Notes: generated from the letters alone by a model not told the origin. A DNA stretch of 64,000 nucleotides from Palsa-1447 sp964414785 (GCA_964414785.1 CAYPXZ010000017.1:1-64000); one strand, 5' to 3'. Counted from the stretch's first letter, positions 1 through 8,485 are shown. Program-made: numbers and translations.

Positions 1-320
1 GCGGTCATGTTGGTGATTTCGCCGATGGCGTCCTTCACGACGTCGGGGCCGTGCATCTCGATCTCGCCGGCGCTCATCCCGAGGACCTTGCCTGTCGCGA
101 AGATCGCAAAGTCGTCGGAAAGGTAGAGTGTCACGTTGCCGTCGACGCTGCCGGCGAAGCCGACGTTGCTCATCATATGGTAGCCCGTCTCGTCAATGGG
201 ATCGACGAGGGTCCTCAAGAGCTTCACCTCGCTCCGGATCATCTTCTCACAGACGTTGCGAAGCGCCCGCACGATCGAGTCCTCGATCATCCCTTCGTCG
301 ATGGGTTTGGTTGCGGCCAT
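1..320 (-). CDS. CheX-like chemotaxis phosphatase, C-terminus outside the window
   Basis: The gene starts at an ATG at 318-320 and runs off the left edge, leaving about 106 residues. The visible part has the CheX/CheC fold pattern: a helical N-terminus, a strand region with GYHMMSNVGFAGSVDGNVTLY, and then the helix DAIGEITNMT. That helix carries the E-x-x-N motif that in CheX and CheC forms the CheY-P phosphatase site. CheX shortens the CheY-P signal by dephosphorylation in the cytoplasm. No partner gene is visible next to it; CheW and an MCP lie 26 kb away. Only one E-x-x-N is visible, which fits CheX better than CheC, but the truncated end could hide more. Confidence 0.7.
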   Translation of the reverse strand, partial: MAATKPIDEGMIEDSIVRALRNVCEKMIRSEVKLLRTLVDPIDETGYHMMSNVGFAGSVDGNVTLYLSDDFAIFATGKVLGMSAGEIEMHGPDVVKDAIGEITNMT

Positions 321-407
321 GGAGGGTTCCTTATGCGCCCATTATTGGATGTGATGGCAAAGAGTCGACCGGATACGCTGGGCCGTTCATGATTGCGCTC
401 CTCGACC

Positions 408-1787
408 CTAGGCAAACTTCCGCTGAAGTTCGGCGACGAGGTTCCCACAGTCCCCTGCAAGACCGCGGTAATCGGAGCTTATCCGACCGTCGGCGGCCAC
501 CCTGCCCCAGAATTCAACCGCGGCACCCGCCGCATCCGACCACACATCGGACACGGCCGGCATGGGCGGGCGGGGCGCGAAGTGCCGGACCGGCAACTCA
601 CCCTGGGGGCCCGGGGCATGGAGCATCGGCAGCATGTCGTAGGCCGGCGCAAGCGTGAACGGCGGAGTCCCAAAGAACACGCTGGCGTTGCCCCTGTGCA
701 TGTCGGAATTGGCGATCATGTCTCCGAAGCACCAGAGCCACCGAAGACGCCGGGCCTCTTCATGACCCAGATACCCGGTTTGTTCAAGTTGGGCTGCAGA
801 TCGCGTCCAGTCGGTGCTCGATCCTTCGAGAAGGCCGTCCTCCACGGAGCCCAATGCCAGAACGCCGCGCCGTCCCCTGCCGCGGACCCGGTCAAAGCGT
901 TCCACCTCGAGGAATCGGCGCCCACCAGCGTCCAGGATTGCCGTGCGCGAAGCCGGGATCGCCCGGGTAAGGAGCAATTCGGCCGCCAGATGCTCGCAGA
1001 GGAGCAGGTCCATCCAGCGAATCCCCGAGGGGGAGGATCCTGCAGGGGAAAACTTGACGAGGACACTCGAGATGTCCCCACCTCGGCGGACCGCGGCAAG
1101 GAACTTGGGCTGCTCGCCCGCCGCCGACGAGCCGACCTGTTCTCCCCTCTGAGACGCCTCGGCCAAAGCCGGATAGGACGCCTCGCGATCCTCCCAAGCG
1201 CAGGCCGCCTCCTCGAGTCCGCCCAGGCGGCGCAGAGCGCGCTCAAGCGCGCGATCACCCAGAACGAGGTCGCCGGGCAGGTCGTCACCTTCAGCAAGCA
1301 AATAGGCCAACAGATCGTCATCGGACCAATCGCGCGGGTCCTCCGCGATACCGAGAGCTGCACCCACCTGCCTGGCAATCATTCGCCCGATGTAACCTTG
1401 GGGACGGACATCTTGGAGTAGAAACGGTAAGCCAGGATATTGGTGGCCGGGATAGGGCCCCTCAAGCCAGCGGGCGGACGCAGCAATCTGGGGAATCAGC
1501 CGAAATCCCCCGTGCAGCGCGCGCAATTCACCCCAAAGGATTGGGCGACCCTCGTGGTCGACCCGGTAAACGGGCCAGGCGGAGCCCAGGTTCCGAACGT
1601 CACGCCTCAGGGCATAGCGGCTGGACTGGTGAGCCCCAATTCGTTCAAGCCGCGGGCCGAGCGATGAAAGCAGGCGCGACAGCGTGGGCTGGCTGACACC
1701 TAGCTCATGTGCCAACACGGCAGCCGTTGTGACCCCACGTGCCTGAAGGGAAAAAGCGAGCCGGCCAAGTTGGAGTTTCGACGCCAT
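408..1787 (-). CDS. hipH: HipA-family kinase toxin of the HipH/YjjJ type with fused N-terminal HTH
   Basis: 459 residues. Residues 1-45 form a helix-turn-helix (ELGVSQPTLSRLLSSLG), and the rest is a HipA-type Ser/Thr kinase. Visible kinase landmarks are the EQPKF loop (225-229), the lysine in VLVKF (245), the catalytic loop NSDMHRGN (360-367) and the metal-binding aspartate in AYDMLP (384). An HTH fused to the kinase, in place of a separate HipB antitoxin, is the layout of E. coli YjjJ/HipH, a HipA-like toxin of similar length. No hipB gene is adjacent, so the N-terminal domain probably does the DNA binding, and the AT-rich leader with repeats just upstream is its likely target. The start ATG at 1785-1787 puts the HTH at the very N-terminus. 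The kinase substrate is unknown. Confidence 0.82.
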   Translation of the reverse strand: MASKLQLGRLAFSLQARGVTTAAVLAHELGVSQPTLSRLLSSLGPRLERIGAHQSSRYALRRDVRNLGSAWPVYRVDHEGRPILWGELRALHGGFRLIPQIAASARWLEGPYPGHQYPGLPFLLQDVRPQGYIGRMIARQVGAALGIAEDPRDWSDDDLLAYLLAEGDDLPGDLVLGDRALERALRRLGGLEEAACAWEDREASYPALAEASQRGEQVGSSAAGEQPKFLAAVRRGGDISSVLVKFSPAGSSPSGIRWMDLLLCEHLAAELLLTRAIPASRTAILDAGGRRFLEVERFDRVRGRGRRGVLALGSVEDGLLEGSSTDWTRSAAQLEQTGYLGHEEARRLRWLWCFGDMIANSDMHRGNASVFFGTPPFTLAPAYDMLPMLHAPGPQGELPVRHFAPRPPMPAVSDVWSDAAGAAVEFWGRVAADGRISSDYRGLAGDCGNLVAELQRKFA

Positions 1788-1790
1788 TAT

Positions 1791-1872
1791 TGAATAGATT
1801 ATGAATAGACTAAAATCTCATAGTAGCATGTCAATTAATTATTAACATACTTGTTTTTAAATCAATGAATAG
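1791..1872. promoter_or_regulatory. AT-rich leader with three TGAATAG direct repeats, candidate HipH operator
   Basis: The region upstream of the HipH-like gene is strikingly AT-rich compared with its surroundings. It contains TGAATAG at 1791-1797, 1802-1808 and 1866-1872. The first two are spaced 11 bases apart, about one helical turn, and the first lies only three bases from the start codon. This arrangement suits autoregulation by the N-terminal HTH of the gene product. Operator function is inference; the repeats are seen directly. Confidence 0.4.
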
Positions 1873-2049
1873 CCTCTGACTACCCTATCAACCGCGCTGG
1901 TGCGAGCGGAGAGGAGATGATAAACGCAGCTTTCGATCCAAGAGGCGGAGGTGTTTGAGGCCACTCGAGTGCCGTGGAGGCAAATGCACCTCAATGGGGA
2001 CAAGGCTTCCTACGACACGGCGGCACCAAGGCGCCGACCAACTCCCGGC

Positions 2050-2637
2050 TCAGATTGCGGTAAAATCGAAGTACTCGAGCCCGTAGAGCACGATTTTGAA
2101 GTCCGAGGTGTCCTTCACATAGAAATGCACGTTGTAGGCGCCGGGACTGAGCATGAGCGCAAATCCCGCGTGGTAGCCCCCGCCTTCGTCGGTCGTCACC
2201 GTGTAGAAATCGTAGAACTTCTCGGCCTCGTGGCCGGGGACCGACTCGGGCAGGAGCTCGTTGCCCGGGTGTTCGGGCCGCCCGTTGATGCACAGGACGT
2301 AGGTGTGGTTGGGGAGCAGGTGCTCCAGGCCCAGGTGGAAGGCGAACCCGTGGGCATAGGACCGGCGGATCTGGAGGGTGCCCGCGGTCTGCGGGCTGAC
2401 GACGCGGCCCCAGGCCGGCGGATTGATCAAGGGAAACTCCACATCGTACGGGGCGTGGCCCTGGAGGTCGGTCCGGGCTGATGCAAGGAAAGCGGCCTTC
2501 GCGGGATCCTTGGGGGCCTCTTGCGAGCCGGCGCCCAGGACCCGCACGTCGGTCCTTGAAAAGACAACGACATCCTCGGCGCCAAGCCGGGCCACGGCGG
2601 ACAGCGAGGCGAGGACAAGCAGCACGGATAGCTTCAT
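2050..2637 (-). CDS. Secreted protein of unknown function
   Basis: About 195 residues from the ATG at 2635-2637; a start five codons upstream is also open, but the chosen one begins a clean Sec signal peptide (MKLSVLLVLASLSAVARLGA, cleavage before EDVVV). The mature part is rich in aromatic residues and beta-type alternation (HGFAFHLGLEHLLPNHTYVL, YNVHFYVKDTSDFKIVLYG). This resembles a single beta-sandwich domain whose last strand is FKIVLYGLEYFDFTAI. No catalytic motif was recognised. It is the last gene of a minus-strand group with the PagL-like and radical SAM genes, 72-87 bases behind the former, which suggests a cell-envelope or periplasmic location. Confidence 0.6.
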   Translation of the reverse strand: MKLSVLLVLASLSAVARLGAEDVVVFSRTDVRVLGAGSQEAPKDPAKAAFLASARTDLQGHAPYDVEFPLINPPAWGRVVSPQTAGTLQIRRSYAHGFAFHLGLEHLLPNHTYVLCINGRPEHPGNELLPESVPGHEAEKFYDFYTVTTDEGGGYHAGFALMLSPGAYNVHFYVKDTSDFKIVLYGLEYFDFTAI

Positions 2638-2724
2638 GGGTCTTGGGGTCACCGCCTAAGGGTTGCTGGAGCGGGCCGACGCTGCCCAGCCCCCGGGGGG
2701 AAGTCAATTGGGAGCGGGCGTAGC

Positions 2725-3339
2725 CTAGAAATGCCACCCCAGGCTCAGCATGGGGCCCACGGCATTCAGGCCCGGATTCACGGGGTTCATGTAGCGGTTC
2801 GAGATGTGCTGGAAATACACCCCGGCCGAGGCACTGAGGCCCTTCTTGAGGGCGATCCGCGCGCCCCCATAGGCGAACCAGTTCAGGTTGAAATCCTCGC
2901 CCTGCCCTCCCTTGACCTGATGCCCCTTGCTGTCGAGCCAGCCGATGCCCCCGCCGCTTGAGAAGAAAAGGCAGCGGGTCCTTTGGCGGTCCCACCATTC
3001 CAGGATCCCCGAGGCCGAACCCCCGACAAAGTGGTGCTCCGGCCCCACGATGATCGGCTCCATGAGGAGGCTGAACCGGTTGCGGATGACCAAGTCGCCG
3101 CCGAAGAATGGCCGCACCGTGCCGACGAGCGGGCTCTTCACCGTGAGGAGCTGCGGGAGGACCGTGTAGCTGAGCGGGGTCGCCGAGCCGGTGAAGCGCC
3201 AGAGGATGCCGCTCTCATAGTCCAGCTCCCAGTGCTGGACGGGGTCGTAGGCCACCTCCTGCGCGGCGCCGCTGTCGGCCCGGGCGAACGGCGCAAAGCC
3301 CAGCACCGCGCAGAGGACCCATGGCCGCACCGGAATCAT
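2725..3339 (-). CDS. PagL-like lipid A 3-O-deacylase (acyloxyacyl hydrolase family)
   Basis: About 204 residues from the second possible ATG (3337-3339); an upstream ATG at 3360 would add seven residues. A signal peptide (WVLCAVLGFAPFARA) is followed by alternating strands typical of an eight-stranded outer-membrane barrel. The C-terminus ends in Phe, as many outer-membrane proteins do. Near the end, QHISNRYMNPVNPGLN contains the H-x-S-N signature of PagL, which removes the 3-O acyl chain of lipid A at the outer membrane. By spacing, the third residue of the Pseudomonas PagL triad (Glu) appears to be Asn here, so activity is not assured. The radical SAM gene lies 52 bases upstream. Confidence 0.72.
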   Translation of the reverse strand: MIPVRPWVLCAVLGFAPFARADSGAAQEVAYDPVQHWELDYESGILWRFTGSATPLSYTVLPQLLTVKSPLVGTVRPFFGGDLVIRNRFSLLMEPIIVGPEHHFVGGSASGILEWWDRQRTRCLFFSSGGGIGWLDSKGHQVKGGQGEDFNLNWFAYGGARIALKKGLSASAGVYFQHISNRYMNPVNPGLNAVGPMLSLGWHF

Positions 3340-3391
3340 CGTGCGTCGATCAAGGGGCACGGCCTAGGGAGCGGCAAGGCGTTCGCGGAAA

Positions 3392-4876
3392 TCATTTTCC
3401 TCCACCGCCCGATGGGCTGCCGGCGACCCTCTGGAGCGTCTCAATGTATTCCCACATGGGGCCCCGCACCCCCCTTGCCCGGAGTTTCTCCATGGTCTCG
3501 AGGAATTCCGGCGAGGGATCCCCGACGACCCAGTTGTGGTGGCGCTCGCGGTGGCGCTGAAGGCGCCCGTAGAGGTCCTCCACCGTGAAGGGGCGCTCCA
3601 GGTGGAAGCGCGGTGTCGCCAGGTAGTCGGAAGGGGTCTGCCCCCTCTCCTCGGGCGCCACCTCCCTCCAGAGGGGGGTGCCCGGATAGATCCGCATGCC
3701 TATCGACGCAAAATAGAGGGAGCCGGAAATGCCCTGGGCCCGCGACAGCGTCTCCTCGACCGTCTCCGGCGTCTCGCCGGGGCCGCCGAAGATGAGGAAA
3801 TGGCTGAACTTGATCCCGAGCTCGCGGGCGGCCGTGCTGGCGCCCAGGATCTCCTCGTACGTGAAGCCCTTGCCGTACCGCTTCAGGACCGGGTCGGACA
3901 GGCTGTCCGAGCCGAACTCGATGTGGCGAAGCCCCGCCCGCTTCATGAGTTCGAGCAGCTTTCGCGAGAGGTTGCGGGGCCGAAGGAAGCACTGCCACTC
4001 CATGCCGAGCCTGGCGGCAACCAGGGCCTCGCAGATCCGCGCGACGTGCTCCGCGTTCGTGTTGAAGACCGAATCCACGACGAACGTGTACTTAACCCCG
4101 AGTTCCACGAGCCTTCCCATCTCCCGCACGATGTGGTCGGCCGAGCGGTACCGGCTGCGCGTCCCCTCGATCAGGGGATAGGTGCAGTAGCAGCACCGTA
4201 GGGGGCATCCCCTCTGGGTCTGCACCCCGGGCAGGGAACCCCTCCCCGCGTAGGCGCGCAGGACCTGCGCGTCGTGCTCGGGCTCGGCGTCAAAGGAGGG
4301 TCTTCCGGGAACCGGAGGGTTGACTCGGGTCCTCCCGTCGGCCCCGCGGTGGACGAGTCCCGGCAGGGACTCGAGGGGACCGGCGGATTCGAGGGCCTCG
4401 AGGAGGCGCACGAGCGAGGCTTCACCCTCCCCCTGGATTCCGTAATCCGCGCCGGTCAGTTCGAAGAGCTCCCTCGGGAAGAGCGAGAAGCCGCTCCCGC
4501 CCAGGATGAGGGGGGCCTTGGTCGCGTCCCGGATCCGACGGCACGTGTCGAGGAGCTCCCCGACAAAGGACCTCGCATTGTGGGCCTGGACATTGTCGAC
4601 GTTGCGCATCGACAGCGCGACGGCGGTGGGAGCAAAGGAGCGGATGCGCGACTCGAGCGTGTCCGCGGCGGCGAGGGCGTCCCAGGTCGCGGTCGCGCAC
4701 CCAAAGGCGCGGAGCGCCCTCTGCAGGTAGGCAAGGCCCAGCGGATAGACCGGGTAGGGCTGCTCGCAGCGGTTCGGGTTGACGAGAAGGACCCGCCTCG
4801 CGTCAGGGGACGTCGGTCCGCCGGTCAAGCCGGCGGGCGGTCCCTCGTTGCTGGATGGGTCGGACCGCATGCGCAC
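3392..4876 (-). CDS. B12-binding-domain radical SAM protein
   Basis: 494 residues. Residues 27-165 are a Rossmann-like cobalamin-binding type domain (RRVLLVNPN, PLGLAYLQRAL, ILGGSGFSLFP). Residues 215-440 are a radical SAM barrel with the 4Fe-4S motif CPLRCCYC (Cys224, 228 and 231). No DxHxxG motif is seen in the N-terminal domain, so any cobalamin would bind base-off without that histidine, as in many members of this class. The family includes methyltransferases and lipid or hopanoid modifiers; the substrate cannot be read from the sequence. Its position just upstream of the PagL-like gene suggests membrane-lipid modification, which is inference. The first 25 residues are poorly conserved in style, so the true start may be slightly downstream. 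Confidence 0.85.
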   Translation of the reverse strand: MRMRSDPSSNEGPPAGLTGGPTSPDARRVLLVNPNRCEQPYPVYPLGLAYLQRALRAFGCATATWDALAAADTLESRIRSFAPTAVALSMRNVDNVQAHNARSFVGELLDTCRRIRDATKAPLILGGSGFSLFPRELFELTGADYGIQGEGEASLVRLLEALESAGPLESLPGLVHRGADGRTRVNPPVPGRPSFDAEPEHDAQVLRAYAGRGSLPGVQTQRGCPLRCCYCTYPLIEGTRSRYRSADHIVREMGRLVELGVKYTFVVDSVFNTNAEHVARICEALVAARLGMEWQCFLRPRNLSRKLLELMKRAGLRHIEFGSDSLSDPVLKRYGKGFTYEEILGASTAARELGIKFSHFLIFGGPGETPETVEETLSRAQGISGSLYFASIGMRIYPGTPLWREVAPEERGQTPSDYLATPRFHLERPFTVEDLYGRLQRHRERHHNWVVGDPSPEFLETMEKLRARGVRGPMWEYIETLQRVAGSPSGGGGK

Positions 4877-4969
4877 CTTTCAGTATCACGGGGCCCGTCG
4901 AACAACAACGGCAGAACAGAACCCACCCAGGGTCACTCAGGGTGCAGGCCGGCGCCCGGACCCGCACCC

Positions 4970-5539
4970 TTAGGGAAAGGAGGCGACAAAGGCCCCCGCG
5001 GGTCGGATCGAGCGCTCCTGGGCGAGGGCCTGCATCGGGTTGCCCGTCGGCTCAAACGCCTTCACGACGACGGCGACGTAGTTTTTGGCGCACACACGAC
5101 CCTTGTCGCAATCCGGGTTGCTGACTCCCATGGAGATCCATCCGTCGGCGGCCTTGCGGACGAGGACATGCGCCACCACATGGCCGTCGTCGTCCCGGAA
5201 CACGACCGTCATCCCCGGCTTAAGCCCCGAGATCGGCATCGCCCCGGTGATGATGACGGTGTGATCCTTGTACAGGGTCCGCATCGAGTCGCCGCTGCCG
5301 ACGAGGAAGTCGGTGCCCGGGTGCTCGGCGACATACCTCGCGGCGAGCGGGTACAGGTCGAGCGGGCGCACCGCCTGGGGCGCCGGGGAATAGGCGGCGA
5401 CGGCCGCCTTCGAATACCCCACGGTCTCGCTCGCGCATCCGGAGAGTCCGACGAGGAGCACCACCATGGCCGCGGCAACCCTGCGCCGGGGGACACCGTG
5501 GGCAGGATGCTCGTCCCTAGGGTCCAAGTTGAAGTGCAT
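4970..5539 (-). CDS. Secreted lipoprotein with a signal-peptidase-like (S24/S26) domain
   Basis: About 189 residues from the ATG at 5537-5539; a longer reading to 5602 is open. An Arg-rich n-region and hydrophobic stretch end in the lipobox GLSGC, predicting a lipidated envelope protein. The mature part has VGSGDSMRTLYKDHTVIITG, then LKPGMTVVF, DGHVVAHVLVRK and a GVSNPDCD loop. This follows the order of signal peptidase I: a Ser-Met nucleophile box, a strand, the general-base strand, and the G-D-N/D loop. A His sits where ER-type or SipW-type enzymes carry the base. A lipidated peptidase of this fold is unusual. A second, Sec-exported relative lies at 21236-21739. Confidence 0.6.
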   Translation of the reverse strand: MHFNLDPRDEHPAHGVPRRRVAAAMVVLLVGLSGCASETVGYSKAAVAAYSPAPQAVRPLDLYPLAARYVAEHPGTDFLVGSGDSMRTLYKDHTVIITGAMPISGLKPGMTVVFRDDDGHVVAHVLVRKAADGWISMGVSNPDCDKGRVCAKNYVAVVVKAFEPTGNPMQALAQERSIRPAGAFVASFP

Positions 5540-5656
5540 GTTCCGGTGAGCGGCCCTGCGGATTCCCCCCGAACCGGCCCGATCGGCCGCCTCGGGAAGC
5601 ATCCTCCTTACTCCCCGGAATCTACCCGCCTAGGGAACCCGTGCTGTCCAAGAGAT

Positions 5657-5672
5657 TACATGATTTCATGTA
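5657..5672. promoter_or_regulatory. Perfect inverted repeat TACATGA-TT-TCATGTA
   Basis: A 16-base perfect inverted repeat with seven-base arms lies between the stop of the fucose-isomerase-like gene and the start of the S26-like lipoprotein gene. The half-site ACATGA recurs as a direct repeat in the leader of the sugar-binding protein gene (8332-8349). This suggests a transcription factor operator shared by the sugar cluster. Regulator identity is unknown; no regulator gene of the LacI, GntR or AraC type is in the cluster. Confidence 0.35.
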
Positions 5673-5716
5673 GTCCCCGCTCGGGTGACTCCGGTCACCC
5701 GTCGCGTCGCCCCTCC

Positions 5717-7330
5717 CTAGAACGCGCTTCCGTCGGCCTTCGTCCCGCAGAGGAAGACCTCGATCCCCAGCTCCTCGGCGAACGCCGCCTTCGCATAGAG
5801 CGCCAGGTCCGCCTCCTTCGCCGAGAGGGCGTAGGCGACGTGGACATGGTTCGCCTTGTGGCGGGCCATCATCTGGTCGCGGGTGACCCCGTGGGTGACG
5901 GCGTGCATGATCGGCCACTGCGGCGTCGTCTCCTTCCAGCGCCGGTCGGTTTCCCCCATGGGCAGGTCGACCACCTTGCCGCGGCCGAGGTCCATCCGCA
6001 GTTTCCCCGCCTCCACATAGATCCTGCTCCAGACGATTTCCCCGGGCTTGGCGACGCCGCGGACCGTGCCGCCTCCCAGCCTGAAATACACGGGGGGCTG
6101 GCGGACCGAGTCGGTGCCGCGGTAGCCGCCGGCGTGGTGCGCGGGCGGCGCGCTCCCGGAGATGAGGAAGACCCAGACGTAGTCGGGGACCGAGCCGCTT
6201 CGGTCCCAGTCGCCCCACCGCAGGTCGTGGAGCGTGTTCTCGGGGGGCTGGCCCAGGGCGCGGTGGACCCGCTGCGTCAGGAGCCCGTCCAATCCCGCGC
6301 ACTCGTCGACCTCGTTGAAGGTCGTCAGGGGCTCGCCCTCGCGGATGACGGCGCCGGAGGCGTTCGCGACCGGGGGCCGGTCGCTGTTGTTTAAAATCCC
6401 CTCGGCGAGATCGCTCGCGGGGAGGAGATCCTTCAGCCCCTGTTGGTACTGGATTCCGATCGCGTCGCAGCCGAACTCGTCGGCGATCCTGAGCGCGGCG
6501 ACGTAGGTGCGGCACTGCCAGAGGACCTGGCTCTCGGTCAGTTCCGTCGCCTCGTCCTTCCCCAGGTGGAAGGTCATCCCCTTGCCGCGCAGCCAGTCGA
6601 AGACCTCGCGCGCCTCGGATTCCCCGACCTGCCGGGCCCCGTAGTAGAGGGACGACTGCGAGAGGCGCTCCTTGTAGACCCCCGTCCTGTGGAGGAGCTC
6701 GTCAGGGATGATCGCATTGTACATGCCCATGCATCCCTCGTCGAAGACCCCGAGGATGGCCTTTTTCTTCTGGAGCTCGGCGGCGAGCCTCTTCCCGATG
6801 GAGCGCGCCTTGGCGGGCACCTTCGCCCTCGCGAGCGGCTTCACGTGCTTTGTCGGGTGCTTCAGGGTCCCCGTCCTAAGCCACGTGCCGAGGCCCTTCA
6901 GGAAGAAGGCGTCCGTGAAGTCCTCGCTCCAGAGCGTCGAATACCTGACCCCCGCCTTGGTCAGGGACGCGTTCAGGTTGAGCATGCCGACAAGACCCGG
7001 CCATGCGCCGCTCCAGTTGGCGACCGTGAGGATCGGCCCCTTGTGCGAGATGAGCCCCGCGAGGACATGGTGGGAATACTGCCATACCGCCTCGGCGACG
7101 ATGAGCGGCTTCCTGGGATCAATCCCCGCGAAGACGTCCATGCCCTCCCGCTGCGACGCGATGAATCCGTGCTTCTCTTCCGGCCGGTAGGGGTGCGCCC
7201 TCACGACCTTGCAGCCGAACCCGGACACGGCGAGGGAGAGCTTGCGCTCCATCTCGGCCTGGGCGGGCCAGCACGTTTCATTGGCCGACTGTCTGAGGTC
7301 GCCGCTGGCGACAAGGAGGACCGTTTTCAT
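5717..7330 (-). CDS. L-fucose isomerase family protein
   Basis: 537 residues, close to the length of FucI/AraA-type aldose-ketose isomerases. The N-terminus MKTVLLVASGDLRQSANETCW and the later segments DAIGIQYQQGLKDLLPASDLAEG, NEVDECAGLDGLLTQRV and the histidine-rich C-terminal segment MARHKANHVHVAYA fit the fucose isomerase fold, in which Glu, Asp and His bind the metal and act on the open-chain sugar. I could not assign the individual catalytic residues with certainty. It follows the sugar-binding protein gene by 22 bases on the same strand, so it is the likely first intracellular step for the imported sugar. The sugar could be fucose, arabinose or a related aldose. Confidence 0.78.
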   Translation of the reverse strand: MKTVLLVASGDLRQSANETCWPAQAEMERKLSLAVSGFGCKVVRAHPYRPEEKHGFIASQREGMDVFAGIDPRKPLIVAEAVWQYSHHVLAGLISHKGPILTVANWSGAWPGLVGMLNLNASLTKAGVRYSTLWSEDFTDAFFLKGLGTWLRTGTLKHPTKHVKPLARAKVPAKARSIGKRLAAELQKKKAILGVFDEGCMGMYNAIIPDELLHRTGVYKERLSQSSLYYGARQVGESEAREVFDWLRGKGMTFHLGKDEATELTESQVLWQCRTYVAALRIADEFGCDAIGIQYQQGLKDLLPASDLAEGILNNSDRPPVANASGAVIREGEPLTTFNEVDECAGLDGLLTQRVHRALGQPPENTLHDLRWGDWDRSGSVPDYVWVFLISGSAPPAHHAGGYRGTDSVRQPPVYFRLGGGTVRGVAKPGEIVWSRIYVEAGKLRMDLGRGKVVDLPMGETDRRWKETTPQWPIMHAVTHGVTRDQMMARHKANHVHVAYALSAKEADLALYAKAAFAEELGIEVFLCGTKADGSAF

Positions 7331-7352
7331 GGGCTATCGGGCGGGCGCCCCC

Positions 7353-8303
7353 CTACAGGGGGTCGCCGCCGCGGGCCACATTATCGGGAGTAAAGACCCG
7401 GGAGACAAGCGTGACCTCCTTCGGGACCGAGCCCCCGCGCAGGATCATAAGGGCACTCTCCACGGACTCCCTTCCCCCGGTCGGGTATTCGAAGGAGGCG
7501 GCGAGGAGCCCCTGGCGGACATAGGCCTGCCCCTCCTGGGGAAGGCCGTCTATCCCCACGAAGAGGATGTCGTTCTCGCGTCCCGCGGCCTTCGCCGCCA
7601 GGTACGCCCCATGGGCGCCGGGATCGTTGTGGGCGTAGACCAGGTCGATCTGCTCGTTCACCGCGAGGGCGGACTCCATCTCCCTGCGCGACTCGGGCTC
7701 CAGCCACTTCATGTCGGCCTCAAAGACGATGTCGATCGGCTTTCCCTTCAGGGCCTCGCGGAATCCGGCGTCGCGGTCCTGGCCCGGGGTGGAGGTCATG
7801 AGGCCCTTGAGTTCCACGAGCCTTGCCCGGCCCCCGGCCTTTATCCGCGGGAGCTCCGCCAGGCGCCTGGCGATCCATTCCCCCGCGGCCTTCCCGATCC
7901 TTCTGTTGTCGGCGCCTATGAACTGGGTGAAGTCCCCGCCAAGGACCCGGCGGTCGAGGACGATGACGGGGATGCCCTTCCTGAAGGCGTCGGCGACCGG
8001 CGGGGTGAGGGGAGCCGCCTCCTTCGGGGAAACGATGAGGAGGTCCACCTCCGCGTTCACGAACTCCCCTATCTGCGACGCCTGCACGAGCGTGTCGTTC
8101 TGGGCGTCCTTGAACACGACCTCAATCTCCGGGTGGGCCTGCGCGGCCTTCCGGATGTCGGCGTTCATCTGGACCCGCCACGGTTCTCCCAGGTTGCACT
8201 GGCTCATCCCGATGACCCACGTGTCCCCGTGCTTCGGCTTCCCGGCGAGGGCGGTTGCAACCATGGAAAGTGAAAGGCAGAGCAGGATCGGCGTCTTGTT
8301 CAT
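7353..8303 (-). CDS. Periplasmic sugar-binding protein of an RbsB-type ABC importer
   Basis: 316 residues from the ATG at 8301-8303, chosen because it begins a signal peptide (MNKTPILLCLSLSMVATALA); ten upstream codons are open. The mature protein shows the periplasmic-binding type 1 (LacI/RbsB) pattern: WVIGMSQCNLGEPWR at the start, DLLIVSPKEAAPLTPPV, the hinge segment GIPVIVLDRRV, FIGADNRRIG and AHNDPGAHGAYLAAK. It delivers a monosaccharide to the permease and ATPase encoded at 9236-11745. The importer genes are separated by a plus-strand toxin-antitoxin pair, so this gene and the isomerase probably have their own promoter. Confidence 0.88.
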   Translation of the reverse strand: MNKTPILLCLSLSMVATALAGKPKHGDTWVIGMSQCNLGEPWRVQMNADIRKAAQAHPEIEVVFKDAQNDTLVQASQIGEFVNAEVDLLIVSPKEAAPLTPPVADAFRKGIPVIVLDRRVLGGDFTQFIGADNRRIGKAAGEWIARRLAELPRIKAGGRARLVELKGLMTSTPGQDRDAGFREALKGKPIDIVFEADMKWLEPESRREMESALAVNEQIDLVYAHNDPGAHGAYLAAKAAGRENDILFVGIDGLPQEGQAYVRQGLLAASFEYPTGGRESVESALMILRGGSVPKEVTLVSRVFTPDNVARGGDPL

Positions 8304-8331
8304 GGGGATTCTCCAAATCGACGGGTTTATC

Positions 8332-8349
8332 ATGTAAGGACGTCATGTC
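8332..8349 (-). promoter_or_regulatory. Direct repeat of ACATGA in the leader of the sugar-binding protein gene
   Basis: On the minus strand the leader reads ACATGA, seven bases, ACATGA, about 30-45 bases upstream of the start codon. The same half-site forms the inverted repeat at 5657-5672 behind the isomerase gene. Two AraC-, GntR- or LacI-type half-sites in a sugar promoter are expected, but the identity is inference. Confidence 0.3.
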
Positions 8350-8485
8350 CAACAGGCGAATTCCACATGATCCAGTACCTTTCCGAGTGAATGAAAATCT
8401 GCCTCGATTCCCGCTGCAAACAACCGGAGCATCCTTCGAGGGATTCGGTCAAGCGTTCCTGCGCCGCTTGACAGCGCCAGGAACC

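Noticed and set aside
4274..6394. A 706-codon plus-strand open frame
   Set aside because: It is the antisense shadow of the radical SAM, S26-like and isomerase genes; its protein is Arg/Gly/Asp-rich with no family pattern.
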